A stretch of 62,621 bases of DNA from Bacteroidales bacterium (GTDB lineage: Bacteria; Bacteroidota; Bacteroidia; Bacteroidales; UBA932): the NCBI GenBank assembly GCA_017962025.1, contig JAGCWD010000022.1:1-62621 (forward strand), read 5' to 3'. Each line of letters starts with the position of its first letter. Positions within the stretch are counted from its first letter, which is position 1. The notes under the pieces were generated by a model that did no database searches, had not been told where the DNA came from, and worked only from the letters and a program-made list of their open reading frames with translations. Both the position numbers and the translations under genes were made by a program. Positions 35,408 to 41,371 of this stretch are shown piece after piece.

Positions 35408-35558
35408 TTAAAAGCCTGGGGTTCCCAGATTACCCCAGGCTTAACAAAGATTACTTTGATGCCCTATTTATCACTCTTGATTCGTAGAGAGTAATAAAAG
35501 TGAGACACGAACCTGCATGTAACCAGTAATCGGCTCAATGTACCGCTGAACATCAGCG
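35408..35558 (-). ncRNA. Predicted small RNA 2 (about 150 nt)
   Basis: Unit bounded by a minus-strand promoter (TTG at 35594-35592, 19-base spacer, TAACTTTG at 35572-35565) and an intrinsic terminator (35412-35442). No credible open frame. Predicted folds: CCGCTGA-TGT-TCAGCGG (35543-35559) at the very 5' end; a 9-bp stem pairing TATTACTCT with AGAGTGATA (about 35470-35500) with one G-U; and the terminator stem. The 5' half loosely resembles D and anticodon arms of a tRNA followed by GGTTCGTG, but no full cloverleaf forms. Function unknown; the neighbouring RNA 1 uses a nearly identical promoter. Confidence 0.6.
35412..35442 (-). terminator. Terminator of small RNA 2
   Basis: Perfect 10-bp stem AAGCCTGGGG (35412-35421) with CCCCAGGCTT (35433-35442), 11-base loop, followed on the minus strand by TTTTAATT. 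Confidence 0.75.
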
Positions 35559-35564
35559 GCAAAA

Positions 35565-35594
35565 CAAAGTTACAAAAAACCGGGCAAGTTGCAA
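35565..35594 (-). promoter_or_regulatory. Promoter of small RNA 2
   Basis: Minus strand: TTG (35594-35592), 19 bases, TAACTTTG (35572-35565), an exact match to the Bacteroidota sigma-70 consensus. It overlaps the terminator stem of small RNA 1, so the two units are packed end to end. The same arrangement and nearly the same bases occur at 35715-35744. Confidence 0.7.
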
Positions 35595-35605
35595 GACTTA
35601 CCCGG
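35574..35605 (-). terminator. Terminator of small RNA 1
   Basis: Minus-strand stem CCGGGTAAG (35605-35597) with CTTGCCCGG (35588-35580), one G-U pair, 8-base loop, followed by six U (35579-35574). Confidence 0.7.
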
Positions 35606-35708
35606 TCGTAGCTGCCTACTTATTGTTAGGCGGCTTGCTCGGCTAAGACGCTACCGCGTGGGCAACCTCTCCCATATTACGGGATTGCTCCCGTAAGCCT
35701 GCCGCGCT
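35574..35708 (-). ncRNA. Predicted small RNA 1 (about 135 nt)
   Basis: Unit between an exact-consensus promoter (35744-35715, minus) and an intrinsic terminator (35605-35574). G+C-rich compared with its surroundings and without a credible open frame. It contains a perfect 8-bp hairpin TTACGGGA-TTGC-TCCCGTAA (35677-35696), and further pairing such as GGCGG with CCGCC type stretches near 35625-35665. Stable folding plus a dedicated promoter and terminator favour a structured RNA. It does not match a tRNA, tmRNA, 4.5S or RNase P RNA pattern that I know. The first nucleotide is estimated from the promoter. Confidence 0.6.
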
Positions 35709-35714
35709 CTGGGG

Positions 35715-35744
35715 CAAAGTTACAAAAACCGGGCAAATCTGCAA
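35715..35744 (-). promoter_or_regulatory. Promoter of small RNA 1
   Basis: Minus strand: TTG (35744-35742), 19 bases, TAACTTTG (35722-35715). About 30 bases are shared with the promoter of small RNA 2 (direct repeat GCAAAGTTACAAAAA...CCGGGCAA). It lies within the last codons of the coiled-coil gene ending at 35720. Confidence 0.7.
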
Positions 35745-36070
35745 GAATCACACGAAGTTCTAAAAAGTGGACCACTTTCATTCTTGACACATGCTGCGGC
35801 CCTTAACCTTGCAATTGTTTTGGCCATCGTTTCAGTCAATACTTGAAAATACTCTATTTCTTTGGCCCTCGATGTGGCCAAATCTCTATTGATTCCGAAA
35901 TCAAGGCGTATAGATTTCAATTCGCTTTCAAGTTCCGAGATTCGATTTTCAGCGGCACGTACTTTTTGGGCTTGTCTCCGAGCATCGGCACGCCAAAAGT
36001 CACGGGATTCTTTCAACCAGGCCCGTGCTTCATATCTTGGAAAGATACGATAGAATAATAATCCAAACAT
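35720..36070 (-). CDS. Hypothetical coiled-coil protein of the element
   Basis: 116 residues. A hydrophobic start (MFGLLFYRIFP) is followed by a basic, Ala/Arg/Glu-rich coiled coil (about 15-75, RRQAQKVRAAENRISELESELKSI) and a cysteine-bearing tail (CDSCRF). No family recognised. The 3' end overlaps the promoter of small RNA 1. Nearest upstream gene is 183 bases away, so it has its own promoter or is read through a terminator. Confidence 0.55.
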   Translation of the reverse strand: MFGLLFYRIFPRYEARAWLKESRDFWRADARRQAQKVRAAENRISELESELKSIRLDFGINRDLATSRAKEIEYFQVLTETMAKTIARLRAAACVKNESGPLFRTSCDSCRFARFL

Positions 36071-36210
36071 GATAATTGATCAAATTAAGGTGGTACTCAC
36101 TTACAAAAACCGAGGTTGTCACCCTGCGAAAATAAGAACAATCATTCTATTTTACAAACATTTAACTAATTAATTATCAAAGCGTTGCATATCGAAACGG
36201 TTCGACGAAA

Positions 36211-36235
36211 AAAGCGTTGCAAAATGCAACGCTTT
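36211..36235 (-). terminator. Terminator after the 61-residue gene
   Basis: Perfect 11-bp stem AAAGCGTTGCA-AAA-TGCAACGCTTT with a minus-strand run of six T after it (complement of 36208-36213). A partial copy AAAGCGTTGCAT lies at 36179-36190. It ends the transcript of 37623-36254. Confidence 0.75.
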
Positions 36236-36253
36236 AGGGTCTTGTCACTTGTT

Positions 36254-36439
36254 TTATAATTGCGGATCAAGTCCTCGGATTGGCTGCTGATAGTCGCAAC
36301 TATTTGTGATAGCATTTCTTTTACGCCAGCGCAAGACAATATGATCTATAACAGCAACGTTGACTCCTTGCTCCTTGTATGCTTCGAGTTTGTTTTTCTG
36401 GATCTCTGAAAGATCCGAATTTATGGATATTGTACTCAT
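36254..36439 (-). CDS. Hypothetical 61-residue protein
   Basis: Small protein (MSTISINSDLSEIQKNKLEAYKEQG start) with one predicted helical pair and a basic middle RWRKRN. No family recognised. Six bases after the 193-residue gene and directly before a strong terminator, so it is the last gene of that transcript, which supports it being real. Confidence 0.55.
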   Translation of the reverse strand: MSTISINSDLSEIQKNKLEAYKEQGVNVAVIDHIVLRWRKRNAITNSCDYQQPIRGLDPQL

Positions 36440-36445
36440 AATGAG

Positions 36446-37027
36446 CTATTCTTTTGTGTTTGCGGCTATCTCCGGATAGGGATTGATAAAAGGATTAGGT
36501 AGTATTTCTTCTTTGTTGACATCGACCTGAAAAAGGCTGTCAAACTGCCAGGGCCAGACACCAGCCCTTCGACAAAAGTCCTCAAGGGCCTTACACAACT
36601 GTTCATGCTCACGCCTTGCGGCAATCTCTTTGGGATCTGTAAGCCAGACTGTCGATATGTCTTCAAGTTCTTCCTTATTGACCTCAACTATCTCCCCGTT
36701 GAGGTGACAACAACTAATATACTCCCCTGCGACATTCTGCCGTTTTGCAGACTGTTTGAAGGCAGCGAACACTCTTTCAAACTCTTTAGCAATCTGCTCC
36801 TTCAGGGCCGCTTTTTCGTACTTTGTGCCTCTTAATTGAAGTTCCAGGTAATAGCGTGGGTGTTCTGGGTGTCGGCATGTGGAAAGCACGTTCTCCCACG
36901 TTACAGGCACGTCCATAGCCTTTAACAAGGGAATGGCAACAGAGTTCGCATATTTGGCCAAGTCTGTTGCTTTATCAGACAGCCGTTCATGTTTTGACCA
37001 ATCAAAATACAGTTTTATTTTTTCCAT
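36446..37027 (-). CDS. Hypothetical 193-residue protein of the element
   Basis: Soluble protein without signal or membrane segment. Starts MEKIKLYFDWSKHERLSDKATDLAKYANSVAIPLLKAM; contains CRHPEHPRYYLELQLRGTKYEKA and a helical region (about 70-95). Pro- and acid-rich tail. No domain recognised. Lies between two small genes in a run that starts at 37623 and ends at the terminator at 36211-36235. Confidence 0.65.
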   Translation of the reverse strand: MEKIKLYFDWSKHERLSDKATDLAKYANSVAIPLLKAMDVPVTWENVLSTCRHPEHPRYYLELQLRGTKYEKAALKEQIAKEFERVFAAFKQSAKRQNVAGEYISCCHLNGEIVEVNKEELEDISTVWLTDPKEIAARREHEQLCKALEDFCRRAGVWPWQFDSLFQVDVNKEEILPNPFINPYPEIAANTKE

Positions 37028-37048
37028 TTTTATCTGTTTTAGAAATTA

Positions 37049-37207
37049 TTATTCGGGATTGTCGGGTAAGGTTTTCATCAACTCTTCGAAAGCATTAACG
37101 CCTTGCAACTCTTTAATGAGCCCTGGGAACTCATCGGTATCGAGGTAGCCTTTGGTAACTGCTACCAACAAGGCTCTTTTTTCGTCATTATTGAGCCAGT
37201 ATTTCAT
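37049..37207 (-). CDS. Hypothetical 52-residue protein
   Basis: Short gene MKYWLNNDEKRALLVAVTKGYLDTDEF..., ending in TLPDNPE. Its ATG overlaps the stop of the upstream gene (ATGA at 37204-37207), the typical coupling seen in this organism, and its reading frame has an amphipathic acidic profile. These two points support a real gene despite its size. Function unknown. Confidence 0.6.
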   Translation of the reverse strand: MKYWLNNDEKRALLVAVTKGYLDTDEFPGLIKELQGVNAFEELMKTLPDNPE

Positions 37208-37623
37208 AATTCACGGTCGTTATTGTGGACTGGGTCATCTTTCATAAGATATTGGCTTAAATCGCCTTCTTTTTCGTTCTTGTCTTGTAATTCAAGGATC
37301 TTCTCAGCAATAAGGGTGGCCCCTTCTGCCGGAACATCTCGCAAAAGCTTCTGCAATTGCTTAAATTCGGCTTCGACCTGGGCCTCAACAGTTATCGCCT
37401 GTTGTTTCGGAACTATGTACCCTATCAGCCTGGAGAAAGCGAAGATCCTCTCATCCGGTTTCAGTGCAGCGAAGTCTTTCTCAATTTGCTCCCGATTCCC
37501 ATTGAGGAAACCGTCAAGCCATCCTCGCAAGTCTCCGGTGATCTTGTTCGGTGTGCCTTTCTTCCGGCCTCCTGTCTTCGGCTGTCCTCTAGGACGGCCA
37601 CGGCTTCTCTTTTCCTGGTCCAT
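37204..37623 (-). CDS. Small phage-type basic protein with GRKKGTPNK motif
   Basis: 139 residues. N-terminus RSRGRPRGQPKTGGRKKGTPNKITGDLRGWL is an AT-hook-like basic stretch followed by a helix; this opening is common to small proteins placed near terminase small subunits and in Bacteroidota phages or plasmids (DUF5681-like). The rest is helical and charged, ending in a tail rich in Asp/Asn. A DNA-binding role is likely. The TTG at 37629 is in frame two codons earlier; the ATG at 37623 is used. First gene of a four-gene run. Confidence 0.65.
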   Translation of the reverse strand: MDQEKRSRGRPRGQPKTGGRKKGTPNKITGDLRGWLDGFLNGNREQIEKDFAALKPDERIFAFSRLIGYIVPKQQAITVEAQVEAEFKQLQKLLRDVPAEGATLIAEKILELQDKNEKEGDLSQYLMKDDPVHNNDREL

Positions 37624-37691
37624 ATTCAAGAAATCAATAATCCTCGTGCGTTGATTGTAGTGAGTTAATTTATTAACGAACGGTTAAGTAG

Positions 37692-37754
37692 TGCAATGCA
37701 ATGTAATGTAATGTAGTGTTGTTTTCTGGTTGAATTATGGTTGTTTTCTGGTTG
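37692..37754. repeat. Pentanucleotide array and 14-base direct repeat
   Basis: Six 5-base units (TGCAA, TGCAA, TGTAA, TGTAA, TGTAG, TGTTG) at 37692-37721, then TTGTTTTCTGGTTG at 37719-37732 and again at 37741-37754. It lies in the 156-base spacer before the run at 37623 and could be a regulatory or iteron-like site. Confidence 0.6.
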
Positions 37755-37779
37755 TTTAGAATGGAAGTGGACCATCATT

Positions 37780-38079
37780 TTAAAGAGACTTATCTTTGAA
37801 CCTTAAAGCATTTGTATTGCCTTTGGGTGCACCTCCTAACTTTCCGGCGTTATATTTCATCCATCCGTAATTTAGACCAGTAATAACCTGCTTCCAGATT
37901 ATACGAGACAACTTGTCTGTAAAACATGGTTCCTTGAGATCGAAGGCATATTCAACTATCGCCAATAACATTTGCTTGGCCGCTTCTGGTTCAAGATCTT
38001 GTATTACATCATACCATTGGCGTAAAAAGGTAAAACGTGGGCGTGGCTCAGGGTCTTGCGGTAACTTTTTCTTACTCAT
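37780..38079 (-). CDS. DUF6291-like protein
   Basis: 99 residues. FTFLRQWYDVIQDLEPEAAKQMLLAIVEYAFDLKEP and the later NAGKLGGAPKGN resemble the DUF6291 family found in Bacteroidota phages and mobile elements (tryptophan-tyrosine start, YxxAI-type helix, GGxPKGN tail). Role unknown; possibly replication or DNA binding. Its start overlaps the upstream gene by 8 bases. Confidence 0.7.
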   Translation of the reverse strand: MSKKKLPQDPEPRPRFTFLRQWYDVIQDLEPEAAKQMLLAIVEYAFDLKEPCFTDKLSRIIWKQVITGLNYGWMKYNAGKLGGAPKGNTNALRFKDKSL

Positions 38080-38326
38080 CGCTCAATAACTCTATTAGAT
38101 AATACTCTTTGCACCTGGTTCCCCACTCTGGAGATTTAATCCAGGCATCAGCTATGACTATGCCTTTATTCCTCAACGCTGCGATGTGTCCTCTTGGATC
38201 AGTAACACACGCACGCTTGGCAATCTGCAGGGCCGTTAATCGTTCGCCACTTTTTAGAACAGCTAGCACCCGGCCTTGCACTCTGGCTATCGAGCGGCCT
38301 TCCGCTGTCGCTGTTCCTGTGTCCAT
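38072..38326 (-). CDS. Small winged-helix protein
   Basis: 84 residues. SIARVQGRVLAVLKSGERLTALQIAKRACVTDPRGHIAALRNKG has the shape of a helix-turn-helix followed by a wing; the end is CKEYYLIELLSDE. Probable regulator of the element. It starts within the 3' end of the DUF3853 gene (40-base overlap), so the two are translated in different frames over that stretch; a later start at residue 9 would not remove the overlap. Confidence 0.65.
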   Translation of the reverse strand: MDTGTATAEGRSIARVQGRVLAVLKSGERLTALQIAKRACVTDPRGHIAALRNKGIVIADAWIKSPEWGTRCKEYYLIELLSDE

Positions 38327-38643
38327 TGCTCAAGAATTAAATCCGCCTTTTCGGTGTTAACAATGATTTTCCGGCCCTCTTTGATTACGGCCGGGGCTAA
38401 CAGACCGTTAGCCCAATTGCAGGCCGTATTTTTGCCAACTCCATACCTGGTGCAAATTCCACGTAGGCCGTAAACGTATTTTCCTTGCATAGTTCCAGGT
38501 TCCGGCCCGGCTGCTCGGTGAGCCTTACGGCCTGTGTCCTGATCCGGTGCCGGGGTTTCGCCATGGTGGTTGTTGAGATAGTTGGCAAGCTGTCCAACGG
38601 TCAGCATTGCAACGGGGGTGCTTTCAGTTACGTTTGTTTCCAT
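38287..38643 (-). CDS. DUF3853-family protein, excisionase-like
   Basis: 118 residues. MLTVGQLANYLNNH near the start and KYVYGLRGICTRYGVGKNTACNWANGLLAPAVIKEGRKIIVNTEKADLIL are the family's marks: a helix-turn-helix with a beta hairpin, as in excisionases. In integrative elements such proteins control directionality of the recombinase or repress transfer genes. First gene of the four-gene run to 37780; promoter box TACTTTTG lies 53 bases upstream. Confidence 0.75.
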   Translation of the reverse strand: METNVTESTPVAMLTVGQLANYLNNHHGETPAPDQDTGRKAHRAAGPEPGTMQGKYVYGLRGICTRYGVGKNTACNWANGLLAPAVIKEGRKIIVNTEKADLILEQWTQEQRQRKAAR

Positions 38644-38695
38644 ACTGTTCCTATTCGATTACTACTTTTTGAGCTTGCGCGTTCAAAGTCCAATG

Positions 38696-38724
38696 CAAAA
38701 GTAATCAAATAAACCAAACGCAAA
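38696..38724 (-). promoter_or_regulatory. Candidate promoter of the DUF3853 run
   Basis: Minus strand: TTTG (38724-38721), 17 bases, TACTTTTG (38703-38696). The match is good apart from the slightly short spacer. Confidence 0.5.
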
Positions 38725-38754
38725 CCACTATAAACCAATTATTTACGCCACATT

Positions 38755-38777
38755 ATCTATAGACAATTATAGACAAT
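38755..38777. repeat. TATAGACAAT tandem direct repeat
   Basis: Two adjacent copies of TATAGACAATT within the 286-base gene-free region 38644-38929. A third TATAGACA occurs at about 38906. Likely protein-binding sites upstream of the DUF3853 run. Confidence 0.5.
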
Positions 38778-38854
38778 TCCGGTGCGGGTTCTGCTCCTAT
38801 TAAAAGCACCGGCGTATTTATAACTTGCTGATTTACAGCATGTGACAAATGCAC

Positions 38855-38896
38855 GGAGTACCAAATGGAGTACCAAACGATTAAATTTGGTACTCC
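38855..38896. repeat. GGAGTACCAAA repeats, two direct and one inverted
   Basis: GGAGTACCAAA at 38855-38865 and 38867-38877, and its complement TTTGGTACTCC at 38886-38896. The last two form an 11-bp stem with loop CGATTAAA. There is no T-run, so a regulator or replication site is more likely than a terminator. Confidence 0.7.
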
Positions 38897-38929
38897 ACAA
38901 AAGCTATAGACAGGCATTATTTTATTACC

Positions 38930-39616
38930 TCAACCCAACAAAGCGGTATTATATTCCTGGGTTATCTCCGGGGCGGTCACTTTCTTGAACCGGGCAACGG
39001 CCTTAACGATCTCCGGCAACGGCCGGGGCGTGTCGGTGTTCTTTCGCCGATCGGGTTTTAATGCCGAATCCTGGAATTTTCGCCCGTTGGTCGAAGCAAA
39101 TACCGCATTTAGGTTCGCCGTTGAGATTCCGGCGGCCCTGGCGAACAGAACAGCATCAACGGGGCGACCCCTCCAGGTTATCCGGCTATCCTTATCCTTT
39201 ACCTTGAAAGTCCCGGCGAAAATCTCCGATACGGCCTTATCGCTCGGAGCATCGAACCACTTTGAAAATACGGCCTTTGATCCGTCAAACTTTTCCCGGT
39301 ACGAACGGAGCCGCCGCAATTCAGTTCCGGCCGCCTTGTTCAACTCGTTCCATTCTCCACGAACAGCCCTATAATCGTCCCTTTCGGCCTTTGACAACCC
39401 TGGCGTATTCCTTACCCATTCATCAAACGAAAGGCCGGGAATATCGCCGTTTATAGTGGATTTCAGCCCCCCGCCGATTGCGTCCAATTCCCGGCGGTAA
39501 TCCTGCAATATCCGGGCTCTTTCCTCCGGGTCTTGAATCCTGGATATTGCCCGCAATTCATAGTGAATTTGCGCAATTCTGCTTATCTGTTCCATTGTCT
39601 TATGATTAAAAGCCAT
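38930..39616 (-). CDS. Hypothetical 228-residue protein of the element
   Basis: Soluble, charged protein. N-terminal helices (HYELRAISRIQDPEERARILQDYRRELDAIG), then LSFDEWVRNTPGLSKAERDDYRAVRGEWNEL and a C-terminal basic region (KPDRRKNTDTPRPLPEIVKAVARFKKVT). No family recognised. Overlaps the upstream 78-residue gene by 11 bases, so it is co-translated with it and the recombinase. Its place in the integrase transcript hints at a role in excision, replication or maintenance. Confidence 0.7.
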   Translation of the reverse strand: MAFNHKTMEQISRIAQIHYELRAISRIQDPEERARILQDYRRELDAIGGGLKSTINGDIPGLSFDEWVRNTPGLSKAERDDYRAVRGEWNELNKAAGTELRRLRSYREKFDGSKAVFSKWFDAPSDKAVSEIFAGTFKVKDKDSRITWRGRPVDAVLFARAAGISTANLNAVFASTNGRKFQDSALKPDRRKNTDTPRPLPEIVKAVARFKKVTAPEITQEYNTALLG

Positions 39617-39842
39617 TGACTGAGTTCAAGAAATCCATCCTCTGCTGAGGATCAAGCTTAGAAAGATAGTATTTGGCCTTCCGCTTTTGGCCTCGAATCC
39701 AAAGAAGATAGGCTACATCGATGTATAGCGATTCCTGTGTCATCCCTTGAAGATACTCTTCCTTGCTCTGGTTTGTTAGCAAAGGAGAGAATATCTGCAT
39801 CAGCTCCGTTTGAGTCGGATTGAAGTCATAGATTGAGACCAT
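39606..39842 (-). CDS. Hypothetical 78-residue protein
   Basis: MVSIYDFNPTQTELMQIFSPLLTNQSKEEYLQGMTQESLYIDVAYLLW: acidic helical protein with no recognised domain. It starts three bases after the recombinase stop and overlaps the next gene by 11 bases, so it is part of the integrase operon. Confidence 0.65.
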   Translation of the reverse strand: MVSIYDFNPTQTELMQIFSPLLTNQSKEEYLQGMTQESLYIDVAYLLWIRGQKRKAKYYLSKLDPQQRMDFLNSVNGF

Positions 39843-39845
39843 ACT

Positions 39846-41168
39846 TTATAGCTTGTTAAATTTGTCCATTTCCTTAGCCTTCACACTATCTGCAATGTCA
39901 ATATAAGGCTTCATCGCCTTGTAGTCATTGTGACCAGTCCATTTCATTACCACTTGCGGAGGGATGCCCAACATAAGAGCGTTGCAAATGAAAGTGCGGC
40001 GGGCCGTGTGCGTTCCTATGCACTCGTACTTTGGCCGGGTCACTTCGATACGCTCTTGACCTTTGAAATACGTTTGGGTTACTGGGGTGTTAATCTCACA
40101 TAGTTCCATCAGATCTTTCAAGTATTCATTCATTCGCTGATTACTCAACACAGGAAGAGCCTTCTTACCAAATGTTTCAAGATCTGCGTACTTATCCAGA
40201 ATAGCCTTAGCACGGTCAGTTAATTCAATATTCAAAAGATCTTGAGTCTTGATGCTTGTAACAGAAATATAACCGTCTCTTACATCGGACTTCTTGAGGT
40301 TGAAGGCATCGGAATACCTCAACGAAGTGAAGGCGCAGAAACAAAAGACATCACGCACTTTTTCGAGCGTTCCGGCATGCTCAACTTTCTTCTCGTATTC
40401 CTCTCCGGCGGCATTGATAAGCTTGACAGTTACCCCCTCTTCTGGGACCTGATAAGAATAGACTTTCATCAACTCAGACCATTCCAGAAATACCACCTTG
40501 TTTTCAGCCTGCTTCAACTTGGGGCTAAACGCCTGGTAATCGGTTCGGGTGTTGTACCCTTTGGCGGTAGCCCAATTAAGGAACCATTTCAAATAACCCA
40601 ATTGCTTGCCTATCGTGCTATTTTTCATATCCAGGTCATTGCGGCAAAAGTCCACAAATTGTAGCAAACCGTACTCCGTGAAGGTGTCAAACCCGGTCCG
40701 GGGGTTGAAGTCCTGCAGGTGGTTTTTTAATGCGTCAAACTTTTGATAGGTGGCCTTTGTCCAATCGTTTTGCTTGCCTCGCTCCCTGCAGAACATTGCG
40801 TAATAGTCCCAAAAAGTCAAGAATTCGGGCTGTCCGGTTGAGGCGGGGCCGTTCGGCCTGCCAAATTCGGCGGCAAACAAGGCCTTAATATCCACGTTTT
40901 CCGGCCTGGTGGGTGCGCCCTCAATCGCTTCGAAGTATGAAGCAATCCGGCCTAGTTTCGCATTGATCGTATTATAGTTGATCTTCTTTGCGTTGGTGGC
41001 CCCTTGCTTCACTCTCATTTTTTCGGCGTTCCATTTGTCCGGATTGATTGCGTACCCGGTTGAGGTTATAAACCGATCCCCAAACAGGGCTATTGAAACC
41101 CTTATCGGGGCATCGCCGGACTTTCCTGGGCGGTTGTCAAGGTAGAATTTAACAGGCATCTTGCGCAC
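39846..41168 (-). CDS. Tyrosine recombinase (integrase)
   Basis: 440 residues, Bacteroidota-type site-specific integrase. Arm-binding N-terminal domain (about 1-100), SAM-like core-binding domain (about 110-200: FLTFWDYYAMFCRERGKQNDW), and catalytic domain. Catalytic residues: Arg in SLRYSDAFNLKKSD near 285, HTARRTF (His, Arg) near 385, the TGH-type motif MKWTGHNDYKAMKPY near 410, with the tyrosine nucleophile in KPYIDIADS near 420. Size and motifs are complete. It lies at the right end, 145 bases from attR, and reads away from it. It should recombine the 18-bp tRNA-Ser repeats. Confidence 0.95.
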   Translation of the reverse strand: MRKMPVKFYLDNRPGKSGDAPIRVSIALFGDRFITSTGYAINPDKWNAEKMRVKQGATNAKKINYNTINAKLGRIASYFEAIEGAPTRPENVDIKALFAAEFGRPNGPASTGQPEFLTFWDYYAMFCRERGKQNDWTKATYQKFDALKNHLQDFNPRTGFDTFTEYGLLQFVDFCRNDLDMKNSTIGKQLGYLKWFLNWATAKGYNTRTDYQAFSPKLKQAENKVVFLEWSELMKVYSYQVPEEGVTVKLINAAGEEYEKKVEHAGTLEKVRDVFCFCAFTSLRYSDAFNLKKSDVRDGYISVTSIKTQDLLNIELTDRAKAILDKYADLETFGKKALPVLSNQRMNEYLKDLMELCEINTPVTQTYFKGQERIEVTRPKYECIGTHTARRTFICNALMLGIPPQVVMKWTGHNDYKAMKPYIDIADSVKAKEMDKFNKL

Positions 41169-41177
41169 GGTTTGAAT

Positions 41178-41268
41178 TTACGCACGCAAGTTACGCACAC
41201 TTTCCGATAAAACAAAATAAAATGCAATAAAATACACTAAAAGAATAACGGCTTATACGCACGTATAA
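41178..41268. promoter_or_regulatory. TACGCAC motifs and palindrome near attR
   Basis: TACGCAC at 41179-41185, 41192-41198 and 41256-41262; the last sits inside a perfect palindrome TTATACG-CA-CGTATAA (41253-41268). The same heptamer occurs at 35345-35351 near attL, with an inverted GTGCG at 35381-35385. The distribution at both ends fits arm-type binding sites of the recombinase or its excision factor. Confidence 0.55.
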
Positions 41269-41313
41269 ACAGAGTTTTTGAGTATAGTTCAAAATCGGCC
41301 AAAATGTACGGAT

Positions 41314-41331
41314 AATCTCGCTCTCTCCGCA
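41314..41331. other. attR
   Basis: AATCTCGCTCTCTCCGCA, exact copy of the tRNA-Ser 3' end at 35295-35312. Flanking bases differ on both sides, which fixes the repeat length at 18. Confidence 0.9.
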
Positions 41332-41332
41332 G

Positions 41333-41364
41333 AAAACCCCTGCAGTTTGTACTGCAGGGGTTTT
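41333..41364. terminator. Bidirectional terminator (original tRNA-Ser / gntP)
   Basis: Perfect 13-bp stem AAAACCCCTGCAG with CTGCAGGGGTTTT around the loop TTTGTA. It ends the araB operon on the minus strand. Because it directly follows attR, it must have been the tRNA-Ser terminator before insertion of the element. Confidence 0.85.
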
Positions 41365-41371
41365 TCGTTAA

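Larger units (their letters stand above)
35295..41331. mobile_element. 6.0 kb integrative element in tRNA-Ser(GGA)
   Basis: Bounded by 18-bp direct repeats of the tRNA 3' end. It contains a tyrosine recombinase gene at the right end, an excisionase-like DUF3853 gene, several small genes of phage or plasmid type (DUF6291, a GRKKGTPNK-motif protein, short winged-helix protein) and two predicted small RNAs at the left end. All protein genes are on the minus strand. No relaxase, replication initiator, terminase large subunit, capsid or restriction gene is recognisable, so it is either a satellite that borrows the machinery of a phage or conjugative element, or a decayed one. Orientation of both ends and intact genes argue against heavy decay. 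Confidence 0.88.

Noticed and set aside
35408..35558. Degenerate tRNA in small RNA 2
   Set aside because: D- and anticodon-arm-like pieces and GGTTCGTG are present, but the T stem and acceptor do not pair, so it is not called a tRNA.
35400..41300. Restriction, CRISPR or toxin-antitoxin genes in the element
   Set aside because: No methylase, nuclease, spacer-repeat array or toxin family could be recognised in any of its proteins.
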